Source: Candidatus Delongbacteria bacterium (GTDB taxonomy: Bacteria > CAIWAD01). Taken from it: 64,000 nt of DNA. Below, one piece after another: positions 25,617-33,233 of this stretch. How positions within the stretch are numbered: the stretch's first letter is position 1; each line of letters opens with the position of its first letter. The stretch covers positions 1 through 64,000 of the forward strand of contig JBAYTZ010000011.1 of the NCBI GenBank assembly GCA_041675285.1. Reading direction: 5' to 3'. Below the pieces are notes generated by a model. It saw only the letters and a list, made by a program, of their open reading frames with translations, was not told the origin of the DNA and did not search any database. Position numbers and translations under genes: made by a program.

Positions 25617-26296
25617 GGGGTGCGCCTCGTGTCCACTTCGCGGGCCAGATCGCGGGCGGCCTTCATCATCAAGCGGCCCGCCCGGTCCATCATGCCGGAG
25701 ATCCAGGGCGTGTCCGGTTCGCGGCTGACCAGCAGGCGCCGGCCGCTGCCCTCCTCCAGTTCCAGGTCGTAGACCTCGTAGTCCAGCTCCACCCAGCCGA
25801 ACTCGCGGTCGCTCTCGTCCATCAGGTTGAGCCCGAAGAGCAGGCGCTGGAACCAGTTGCGCGTGACGGCCTGCAGCCGCAGGGACTTCACCTCCAGCAC
25901 GCGGCTGTCGTCGCCAGGCTCGACGCCGTACAGGCGCCGCCAGGCCGCGGCGTCCAACGGGCAGCGGAAGCTGCTGCGGGCAAGGCTGTCCGTGCGCAGC
26001 GGCAGAATGAGGACGAGGCCCCGGCGCTGGCACTCCTCGGCCAGGAAGCTCTGCCAGACGCGCAGATAGTCCTCCGCCTGGCCCCGACTCTTGTCCAGCT
26101 TGCGATCCATGCTGAAGTTGCCGCCCTGGCCGGCGGCCACGGGTGAGAGGAACAGGCTGTCCAGCGGATTGGTGAAGGGCAGGCCGCCCGCCGTGCCGGC
26201 GGGGAAATGGGACGCGCAGGAGAGCAGGCACAGGGCGCCCAGCAGACTGGCCACGTGGGTCCAGCGGCGCTGGATCAAAGCAAGCATGAGGTGCAT
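25613..26296 (-). CDS. Lipoprotein of unknown function in the TRAP operon
   Basis: A 227-residue protein with a signal peptide and lipobox (LGALCLLSC, Cys about residue 28). The mature part is mixed alpha/beta: AEDYLRVWQSFLAEEC, RGLVLILPLRTDS, FGWVELDYEVYDLELEEGSG, ending in an amphipathic helix (MMDRAGRLMMKAARDLAREV). I do not recognise the family. The start at 26296 is chosen because the signal peptide begins there; an ATG at 26287 is possible. First gene of the operon, ATGA-coupled to tatT. A G-quadruplex-prone repeat lies 29 bases upstream. Confidence 0.8.
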   Translation of the reverse strand: MHLMLALIQRRWTHVASLLGALCLLSCASHFPAGTAGGLPFTNPLDSLFLSPVAAGQGGNFSMDRKLDKSRGQAEDYLRVWQSFLAEECQRRGLVLILPLRTDSLARSSFRCPLDAAAWRRLYGVEPGDDSRVLEVKSLRLQAVTRNWFQRLLFGLNLMDESDREFGWVELDYEVYDLELEEGSGRRLLVSREPDTPWISGMMDRAGRLMMKAARDLAREVDTRRTP

Positions 26297-26324
26297 GATG
26301 TTCCGTTTATTGAAACTGGGTCGT

Positions 26325-26349
26325 CCCTCCCACCACCCCCCACCCACCC
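26325..26349 (-). repeat. G-quadruplex-prone repeat, copy 1
   Basis: The minus strand carries five G tracts with loops of 1, 1, 4 and 1 bases (GGG-T-GGG-T-GGGGGG-TGGT-GGG-A-GGG). The same tract order and flanks (TGAAA on one side, CCCGGGG on the other) recur at 42038-42062. It lies in the leader of the lipoprotein gene at 26296. The rest of the 190-base gap shows nothing clear. Confidence 0.85.
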
Positions 26350-26486
26350 GGGGCACTCGGAGAGTCTTAAAAGGATCCCGTACAAAGGCCGGAACTTGGG
26401 GGGTACAGACCCCAGCGTCCGCCCAGCTGGACGGCAGGCTCCCGGACACCCGCCCCGGCCGCACCACTGTCCAAGCGCCCATCCGC

Positions 26487-27845
26487 CTACTGGGCGGGCA
26501 GGGCGTCCGTGGAGACCGAGAGCATGAAGAGCTTGATCCGGTCTCCGTCCGCCACGAAGACGATCTCGTCCTCGTTGCCCGCGCGCTCGCTCCGGTTGCC
26601 GTAAACGGCCACGGCCCGCGGATCCTCGAACTGGTCGTAGACCCAGACCTTCTCCTCGGGCGTCACCTGCACTTTGCGCGCCCCCAGGGGCAGCAGGAAA
26701 TCCCCGCTGCGCTTGAAGACCTGCACGCGGTGCGTGTCCGTGGTGTCCGCACCCGCTCCCGTGGCCGCGCGGCGGTCCAGCACGAACAGGCCCGTGGCCG
26801 TGTAGGCCATGTCGCGCGCCTCCTGGAACTGCCCGGGCGCCATCAGGCTGCGGCCCTGCAGGCTGAAGTCGAAGGACCAGTAGTCCAGCCCGGCGAACTC
26901 CTCCACGGTCAGGCGCTGGGCCTTCCAGTAGCCCTCACGCGGCGCGGCCTGGGTCAGGTAGAGGCTGCCCGCGGCGTCGGCGTCCAGCGAGAGCACCTGA
27001 TCCACCGTCCCCACGCCCGTGCCGGAGTAGGCCACCACTTCCAGCGAGCCCGCCTGCACGTCGTAGAGGTAGACCACCGGCACGTCCGGGTTGGCCGTGA
27101 ACAGCACGGCCGTAGGCTGCAGGCGCAGCCGGTTGATCCGGTTGCCGCCGGAGACGTTGTTGTTGGCCAGGAAGACCTCGCGCTTGCCCGCCCGACCCTT
27201 GGCCACGCCGTCCAGGCGCGTGGAGGCGGAGCCGGTCCAGATGACGCGCGGCTGCAACTGGGCCTGGAGCTCGGCGCTCTGCAGGTCGAGGCTGTCCACC
27301 CAGCTGAATTCCCAGTCCCGCAGACTGCGGTCGGCGATGGCGGCGGCCAGCTCGTCGGCCTCCAGCGTGTCCGCGGCGCCCGTGCGCTGGTTGACGCCGT
27401 AGGCCCGGCGCAGGCCCCACGTCAGGGTCTCGCGCCCGGCTTGCAGGTTCAGCGCCCAGAGGCTGGAGTCCCCGGCCACGGCGAAGAGCAGTTGTTCCGG
27501 CCCCACGGCCACGCTCTTCACGCCCGGCAGCTGGAAGCCCTCCAGCCCGGGAGTGTCCAGTTCCGTCAGGGCCTGGTCCCAGACGCTGATCCGTCCGCTG
27601 CCCGACTCCGCCACGTAGACGTGGCCGTCGTCGTCGATGAACAGGTCCGCGGGCTCCGCGCCGGCGGGTAGTTCGATCTGGCGGTTGAGGATCAGGTAGC
27701 TGGAGTCCCCGGCCCCGAAGCCCGTTTCCGCCACGCCCGCCACGCTGGGCAGGGGGTAGCGGTCCACGCTGCAACCCAGCAGGATCACAGCCAGAATCGT
27801 CAAGCCCGCCAAGCGGACGGGGCAACGCATGTGGTCAGCGCTCAT
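26487..27845 (-). CDS. Beta-propeller lipoprotein
   Basis: A 452-residue lipoprotein with a lipobox (LTILAVILLGC) followed by NHL/SMP-30-like blades: ADLFIDDDGHVYVAESGSG, VKSVAVGPEQLLFAVAGDSS, VYLYDVQAGSLEVVAYSGTG, SLDADAAGSLYLTQAA. About six blades can be counted roughly. No catalytic motif is evident; propellers of this kind often bind proteins or glycans. I chose the ATG at 27845 with AGAGG nine bases upstream; ATG codons at 27854 and 27830 are alternatives. It begins 12 bases after the PorV-like gene and ends the surface operon 26487-37446. Confidence 0.82.
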   Translation of the reverse strand: MSADHMRCPVRLAGLTILAVILLGCSVDRYPLPSVAGVAETGFGAGDSSYLILNRQIELPAGAEPADLFIDDDGHVYVAESGSGRISVWDQALTELDTPGLEGFQLPGVKSVAVGPEQLLFAVAGDSSLWALNLQAGRETLTWGLRRAYGVNQRTGAADTLEADELAAAIADRSLRDWEFSWVDSLDLQSAELQAQLQPRVIWTGSASTRLDGVAKGRAGKREVFLANNNVSGGNRINRLRLQPTAVLFTANPDVPVVYLYDVQAGSLEVVAYSGTGVGTVDQVLSLDADAAGSLYLTQAAPREGYWKAQRLTVEEFAGLDYWSFDFSLQGRSLMAPGQFQEARDMAYTATGLFVLDRRAATGAGADTTDTHRVQVFKRSGDFLLPLGARKVQVTPEEKVWVYDQFEDPRAVAVYGNRSERAGNEDEIVFVADGDRIKLFMLSVSTDALPAQ

Positions 27846-27857
27846 GAAAGGCATCCT

Positions 27858-28844
27858 CTACCAATCGAACTGGGTGGAGAGCCGCCGGCTGTTGTTGAGC
27901 AAGCCGAACTCGCTGTAGCTGATGTCCAGGCGCACGCCCAGTCCCCAGTGCTCGAAGGACAGACCCGCGCCCGCGGTCCAACTCTCCTGGCCGCCGTTGA
28001 ACTTCCAGCCGGCTCGCAGAAAGGTGGCGTGGCGCCAGTCGTACTCGAAGCCCAGGTCGTAGCTCTCGCTGTTGTCCACCGGGTGGTTGATCTGCAAAGC
28101 GCCCAGCAGGGAATGGTCCTCGATCTGCAGCAGGTGCATGGAGCTGCCCAGCCGGAAGATCGTGGGCGCCGAGAAGTCCTCGTAGCCCCGGGCGCGCGCA
28201 TCGGCCTCCGCGGGCGTCCAGCTGCCCTCGGGCGTGAACTGCCCGCCGAAGTTGACCAGCGAGACGGCCACGGCCAGATCCTTCCAGCCCGTGCGGTAGT
28301 GCGTGCCCACGTCCAGCAGCAGGCCGTCCATGGTCACTTCGGCGATGTCCTCGCGCACGTAGCGCACGCTGACGCCGCAGCTGAACTGGTTGGTCAGCTG
28401 GAAGGCCCCGGTGGCCTGGAGGAACTGGTCGGTGAAGTAGAAACTGCGGCCGTCTCCGTCGGGGTGATCTTCCGTGGTGACGGCCATCTCGTCGGTGGCC
28501 AGCTGACCGTAGGCCAGGCCCACATGCAAGTTGGGGTTGAGTTCGCGCGTGTAGCCGAGCCAGGTGTAGTCGATATCCGCGGGCCACTCCAGGTGGTGCA
28601 GGGCCACGTGGTTGCCCTTGAGCGAACTGATGCCCGCCGGGTTCCAGTAGAGCGCGCTGGCGTCGTCCGCCACGCCCACGAAGGCCTGGGCCATCCCCTC
28701 GGCCCGCGCGCCCACGCCGATCTTGAGGAAGTTGAGCACGGTGGTGGCGGCCCGTTCCTCGCCGAAGTTGTGCACCAGCTCCTGGGCCCGCAGGGCGGGC
28801 GCCAGCAGGGGCAGCAGGCCCAGCATCACAAAGGCGACTTTCAT
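27858..28844 (-). CDS. PorV/PorQ-like outer-membrane beta-barrel protein (UPF0164 family)
   Basis: A 328-residue outer-membrane barrel. Signal peptide at residues 1-20 (MKVAFVMLGLLPLLAPALRA). The mature start has the family hallmark: FLKIGVGARAEGMAQAFVG, then DDASALYWNPAGISSL. PorV-type proteins serve as shuttles or assembly partners in type IX secretion and resemble FadL barrels. Alternating strand patterns continue to the terminal STQFDW. The ATG at 28880, overlapping the TonB receptor stop (TGATG), is possible, but the signal peptide fits the start at 28844. It lies between a TonB-dependent receptor and a propeller lipoprotein in one operon with a T9SS-tailed protein. Confidence 0.9.
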   Translation of the reverse strand: MKVAFVMLGLLPLLAPALRAQELVHNFGEERAATTVLNFLKIGVGARAEGMAQAFVGVADDASALYWNPAGISSLKGNHVALHHLEWPADIDYTWLGYTRELNPNLHVGLAYGQLATDEMAVTTEDHPDGDGRSFYFTDQFLQATGAFQLTNQFSCGVSVRYVREDIAEVTMDGLLLDVGTHYRTGWKDLAVAVSLVNFGGQFTPEGSWTPAEADARARGYEDFSAPTIFRLGSSMHLLQIEDHSLLGALQINHPVDNSESYDLGFEYDWRHATFLRAGWKFNGGQESWTAGAGLSFEHWGLGVRLDISYSEFGLLNNSRRLSTQFDW

Positions 28845-28879
28845 GGGTGTCCCGTCTTGCTTGGGATTCCGGGCCTTCA

Positions 28880-31696
28880 TCAGAACTGCACCGACACGCC
28901 GAACATCACCTGGCGCGGCTCCTTGTAGCGCGCCGGTGTGCCCGGCGGGCGCACGCGGTCGCGGGTCAGCTCGCTGGACCACGCGTAGTAGACGCGGTTG
29001 TTGGCCACGAAGGGATCCCCGTCTTCCCAGACCTCGCCGGTGAGCGGATTGATCCAGCTCGAGGAGGCCGGGCTCTTGAAGTTGAACAGGTTCTCCACCT
29101 CGCAGAACACGCGCAGGCTGCGGCCGCCCAGCTTGAAGTCCTTCCAGAGGCGGCCGTCCACCAGCGTGGTCATGGGGGTCAGCTCGGTGTTGGGTTTGGC
29201 CTCGCGGTCGCGGGGTTCGTCGTCCTGCGGGTTGTTCACGTCGCCCACGTCGATGTACTGCGGCGTGTAGCGCTGGCCGCTCTCGAGCTCGAGGCGCAGG
29301 TTGGCGCCCCAGCGATCGGGCAGTTGGAAATTGCCCAGCCGCGGGCCCTGGCCCTTGTCCACGTAGAGGCTTAGGTCGAAACTGGTGGCCAGCGGCTTGT
29401 CCCAGCGCAGGTAGCTCTCGCTCAGGTCCTCGTCGCGGCTGCCCGCCCGGGCCTCGTTCAGCAGGTTCTCCGCCGGCGAGCTGCTCTTGCCGGTCAGCAC
29501 ACTGTAGGAGAGGTTCCAGTTGAAGCTCCAGTACTCCTCGAAGCGGTGCCGCCAGGAGAGCTCCAGCCCGCGGCTGCGCGCGTAGTCGATGTTCCAGTAC
29601 TGCGTGTAGCTGATGCTCCCGTAGCGCGGGTGGTTGCTGTTCACCGAGAAGGCCGTCACGTAGTTGAACATGTCCTTGTAGAACGCCGTCACCTGCAGCA
29701 CGCTGTTGGAGTTGAACTTGTGCTTCAGCCCCACCTCGTAGGCCACCGTGGTGGTGGGGTTGAGGTTGGGGTTGCCGTAGAGCGAGGACTTGGACTTGTC
29801 CGTGGTCTTCAGCTTGGCGTAGACGTAGGCGTACTTGGGCCGCTGGCTGAAGTGCCCGTAGCTGAAGAACAGCATGTCGTTGTCGGTGACCGGGTGGCTG
29901 ATGCCCAGGCGCGGGCTGAGCTGGGCCTTCCAGCGCCCGCCCAGGAAGCCGAAGGTCTCGTCGTGGAAGAGCTCGCGGCCGGCCTTGGTCATGACGGCGG
30001 TGGCCGAATCTTCCACGGCCCGCTCCACGTAGCTGCCCGGGCGCCAGAAGTCCAGCCGCAGGCCCAGGTTCGCGTTCATGCCCTTGTAGGTGATCTTGTC
30101 CTGGGCGTAGAGCGCGCCCGCCGTGGTCCAGGCGTGATACAAATCGAAGGCGCCGCCGGGGGCGTCCGCGGTGCCCAGCCAGGGATCCACCACGTGCAGC
30201 AGCTGCATCTCGCTGTTCTCGATCTCGAAACCCGACTTCAGCTCGTGGTCGCCCAGGTTGCTGGTGAGCGCGCCCTTGAGGGAGTGGGTCAGCACGCTAT
30301 GGTCGTGCCAGTAGTCCGTGTCGCCCGAATCCCAGAAACCGTCGCCCTGGTAGATGGTGATCGAGCCGTCGGGGTTCTGCAGGTACCAGGTGGGATCGAT
30401 GTCCAGCGGGCGCTCGTACTCGGTCCAGTGCTTGCCCGCGTCGGAGTGCTGGTTGATGAACACGAAGCCGTAGTAGAGGTCGAAGAAGGAGCGCTCGCTC
30501 AGGGTCTCCTTCCAGTTCAGCCCGCCCTGGCGCGACTCCTGGCTGAAGGTGTTGTAGCGGTCCAGGTTCTGCTGGTACTCGTAGGGATAGAAGCGCTTGT
30601 CCTCCACCAGCGTGGTGAAGTAGCCCTGGTTGAGCTGGAGGCTGCGCCCCAGCGAGCCCGTCAGTTTGCGCGTGGGCTTGGGCCGCCAGGTGAGCTTGCC
30701 CAGCGCCGAGACGTTGTTGTCCTCACGCAGGGCGAAGCGCTCCATCCAGTCCTGGTAGGGCTGCAGCTCGCGGGCGTGGGGCAGGTGCGTGTCGCCGAAG
30801 GAGCCGTAGCCGTTGAAGAACCAGGCCAGGCTGCCGGGCAGGCCCAAGGAGGGCAGCGGTCCGCCCATGCTGGCCTCAATGACGTCCTGGTTCTGGTTGT
30901 CCGTGGGCAGATCGAGGCCCAGGTTGTCGCGCTTCCAGGACATGGAGCCGAAGAACTCGTCGTCGCCCTCGCGCGTCTCCACGTTGATCACGCCACTCAT
31001 GGCCTCGCCGTACTCGGCGTTGAAGCCGCCCGTGATCACTTCCACGTTCTTGACCGCCTCGGCGGAGAGGAAGACGCCCGTGCCCTGGCCGGAGACGGGG
31101 TCCTTCACCGACAGCCCGTCGATGATGTAGAGGTTCTCGTCGGCGCGCCCGCCGCGGATATGGACCTCGTTGTCGGACTTTGAGACGCCCGCCTGCTGGC
31201 TGACCACGTCCACGATGGTTTCCACCACCTGCGTCTGGATGGCCTCCAGGTCCACGTTGCTGGACGAGGAGGTGTTGTCCACCGCGTAGAGCGGCTTCTT
31301 GCCGATGATCACCACGTCCTCGCCCTTGAGGAAGCTCCTCTCCAGGGCGACGTTCTGCTCCTTGACCAGGCCGTCCACCACCATCACGCCGGTGGTCAGC
31401 ACGGTCTTGTAGCCCACGCTGCTGAACTCCAGGTCCACCATCCCGGGCTTGATCCCCATGATGACGAACTGGCCCTCCAGGTCCGTGGCCGCGCCGCGGT
31501 AGGTGCCCTGCACGAGCACGTTGACGCCCGCCAGCGGCTCGCCCGTGTCCTTGTCCGACACCCGGCCGCGCACGCGGCCTTCCGCCCAGGCGGAGGCCGT
31601 GACACAGAGCAGCAGCAGGAGGCAGAGGAGCGGGGCCCCCCAGCCGGTCCGGCGTCGGGCGGTGCGATCGGGCTGCATGCGGTGCTCCAGGTTCAT
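28880..31696 (-). CDS. TonB-dependent outer-membrane receptor with N-terminal carboxypeptidase-regulatory-like domain
   Basis: A 938-residue receptor. After a basic N-terminus and hydrophobic segment (LLCLLLLLCVTASAWAE), residues about 40-125 are a CarboxypepD_reg-like domain (VRGRVSDKDTGEPLAGVNVL). The plug follows (VHIRGGRADENLYIIDGLSV, VEVITGGFNAEYGEAMSGVI), then a long barrel ending MFGVSVQF with the terminal Phe. Such proteins import large ligands or act with secretion partners. The ATG at 31696, seven bases after the upstream stop, has GGTAGG before it; the ATG at 31723, overlapping the upstream gene, is an alternative. No TonB or ExbBD is in the window. Confidence 0.93.
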   Translation of the reverse strand: MNLEHRMQPDRTARRRTGWGAPLLCLLLLLCVTASAWAEGRVRGRVSDKDTGEPLAGVNVLVQGTYRGAATDLEGQFVIMGIKPGMVDLEFSSVGYKTVLTTGVMVVDGLVKEQNVALERSFLKGEDVVIIGKKPLYAVDNTSSSSNVDLEAIQTQVVETIVDVVSQQAGVSKSDNEVHIRGGRADENLYIIDGLSVKDPVSGQGTGVFLSAEAVKNVEVITGGFNAEYGEAMSGVINVETREGDDEFFGSMSWKRDNLGLDLPTDNQNQDVIEASMGGPLPSLGLPGSLAWFFNGYGSFGDTHLPHARELQPYQDWMERFALREDNNVSALGKLTWRPKPTRKLTGSLGRSLQLNQGYFTTLVEDKRFYPYEYQQNLDRYNTFSQESRQGGLNWKETLSERSFFDLYYGFVFINQHSDAGKHWTEYERPLDIDPTWYLQNPDGSITIYQGDGFWDSGDTDYWHDHSVLTHSLKGALTSNLGDHELKSGFEIENSEMQLLHVVDPWLGTADAPGGAFDLYHAWTTAGALYAQDKITYKGMNANLGLRLDFWRPGSYVERAVEDSATAVMTKAGRELFHDETFGFLGGRWKAQLSPRLGISHPVTDNDMLFFSYGHFSQRPKYAYVYAKLKTTDKSKSSLYGNPNLNPTTTVAYEVGLKHKFNSNSVLQVTAFYKDMFNYVTAFSVNSNHPRYGSISYTQYWNIDYARSRGLELSWRHRFEEYWSFNWNLSYSVLTGKSSSPAENLLNEARAGSRDEDLSESYLRWDKPLATSFDLSLYVDKGQGPRLGNFQLPDRWGANLRLELESGQRYTPQYIDVGDVNNPQDDEPRDREAKPNTELTPMTTLVDGRLWKDFKLGGRSLRVFCEVENLFNFKSPASSSWINPLTGEVWEDGDPFVANNRVYYAWSSELTRDRVRPPGTPARYKEPRQVMFGVSVQF

Positions 31697-31703
31697 CGCG
31701 GGC

Positions 31704-33167
31704 CTACCAGTTGAATTCTTCATCGATCACCACCCGGAAGAGGCTGTCCAGGTTGTCCGCCTTGTGCAGCGGCACGCTGAAGTAGAGTTGCTTGGCCTTC
31801 TCCGGCCGGCCGTCGGCGGCTTGGCGGGCCGCCAGCGCGGCGCGCGGGCGCAGGGGCGGGCCGGCGGTCTCCGGCACGTAGTAGGATTCCACCGCCGAAC
31901 TGTCGGGCCGGAAGCCGAAGCGCGGATATTCGCTTCCCGGGCTCATGAAGGAGACCGCCTCGCGCATGTGCAGCACCGGGTAGTGCTCGAAGCCCGGCGA
32001 GGGCAGCAGGGGGTGGCTGGGCAGGATGCGGTCGCGCTCGTCGGTCAAGCTGTCCACGGGCACGCAGATCCCGTCGAACAGGTAGGTGCCCCCCGAACTG
32101 GAGCGGCGCCCCAGGTCCGACGTGCTCATCAGCACGCGGCCGCCCCGGGCCATGAAGAGGTTCAGGTTGTCGCAGGCAGTCTCGTTCTGGGTGTTCTTCC
32201 AGCTGAACCAGAAGACCATCGAGAAGTCCTCGATGATCGACTGGAAGTCCTGCTCGTCGTAGGGCAGCCAGTCCGTGGCCAGCCAGAAGGTGTAGTCCTC
32301 GTGCTCCTGGAAGCCCATCCCCGCCAGCCCGGTCTTGATGTCCGGCACGCCGAGGGCTTCCTCGGCCGGGTCGTCGAAGACCACCAGCAGGCTGCCCACG
32401 GTGGGCTTGACGGCCCAGACCTGGGCGCGCCCGTCAGAAAGCGTGTCCTGGGGCCGCGGATAACTGAGGGTCTGGCTCCAGGCCTGGGCGATGTCCTGGG
32501 CCTTGACGAAGACCTTGTGCCCGCCGGGGGTGAGCTGCTCGGGGGTCAGCGGGATGCTGTTCAGGCCCAGGGGCAGCTCGGTCCAGCTGCTGGTGTCGTC
32601 CAGGGCCCAGAGGACGCGCGTGATGGTCTCGTTGCCGTCCAGGTCCCACACGTTGAAGTGGAAGGTGTTGTAGCCGAAGGTCCAGCAGGTGTCCAGGGCG
32701 GTGCCGGAGAGCAGCTCCTGGCTCATGGCCACCCAGTCCAGCCGCGGCTTCTGGTTGTAGGCCGGGAAGACGGTGACCGCCGGGGTGGGGTCCACGCTGC
32801 CCTCGTTGTCCACGGCCACGATCTCGAAGCGCACGGTCATCAGTTCCTGGGTGAGCAGGACGACGAAGGTGTCGCTCTCGGCCTCGGTGCTGTGCCAGAC
32901 GGGGTTCCCCGCGCTGTCCACCTCCGTGGACCAGCGGTAGAGGTAGTGGTCGATCCAGCCGTCGGCGTCCTCGCCCCACCAGGACAGGCCCACGCGCGAG
33001 GTGCTGAGGCCCAGGGTATCCACCTGGGAGGAATCCGCGCGGAAGTAGCCCACGGAGAGGTGGGTCTGGGGCGGACGGTTGTCCAGTCGGCTGTCGTCCC
33101 CCTCGCGGGGCTCGCAGCCCAGCCAGACGACCAGGGGGATCAGGAGCAGCAGGGTCCAGCGGGCCAT
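31704..33167 (-). CDS. Lipoprotein of unknown function in the surface operon
   Basis: A 487-residue lipoprotein; lipobox LIPLVVWLGC at residues about 8-17. Residues about 30-160 are beta-rich and Ig-like (THLSVGYFRADSS, VGLSWWGEDADGWIDHYLYR, TVRFEIVAVDNEGSVDPTP). Residues about 230-400 look like a Rossmann-type alpha/beta domain (GSLLVVFDDPAEEALGV, FSMVFWFSWKNTQ, FMARGGRVLMSTSDLG), reminiscent of glutamine-amidotransferase-like or gingipain-adjacent domains, but I cannot name it. GAGGA precedes the ATG at 33167. Downstream, seven bases lead to the TonB receptor start. Confidence 0.82.
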   Translation of the reverse strand: MARWTLLLLIPLVVWLGCEPREGDDSRLDNRPPQTHLSVGYFRADSSQVDTLGLSTSRVGLSWWGEDADGWIDHYLYRWSTEVDSAGNPVWHSTEAESDTFVVLLTQELMTVRFEIVAVDNEGSVDPTPAVTVFPAYNQKPRLDWVAMSQELLSGTALDTCWTFGYNTFHFNVWDLDGNETITRVLWALDDTSSWTELPLGLNSIPLTPEQLTPGGHKVFVKAQDIAQAWSQTLSYPRPQDTLSDGRAQVWAVKPTVGSLLVVFDDPAEEALGVPDIKTGLAGMGFQEHEDYTFWLATDWLPYDEQDFQSIIEDFSMVFWFSWKNTQNETACDNLNLFMARGGRVLMSTSDLGRRSSSGGTYLFDGICVPVDSLTDERDRILPSHPLLPSPGFEHYPVLHMREAVSFMSPGSEYPRFGFRPDSSAVESYYVPETAGPPLRPRAALAARQAADGRPEKAKQLYFSVPLHKADNLDSLFRVVIDEEFNW

Positions 33168-33192
33168 GGAATCCTCGTCAGCAATGAAGGGG

Positions 33193-33220
33193 GTAGGGAC
33201 ACGATGCATCGTGTCCCTAC
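33193..33220. repeat. Perfect 28-bp palindrome
   Basis: GTAGGGACACGATG followed by its exact reverse complement, CATCGTGTCCCTAC. It lies in the 66-base gap between the T9SS-tailed gene and the lipoprotein gene, so it is transcribed within the operon and could act as an attenuator or a dispersed element. No T tract follows in the minus direction. Confidence 0.9.
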
Positions 33221-33233
33221 GCACCCGTTCGAA

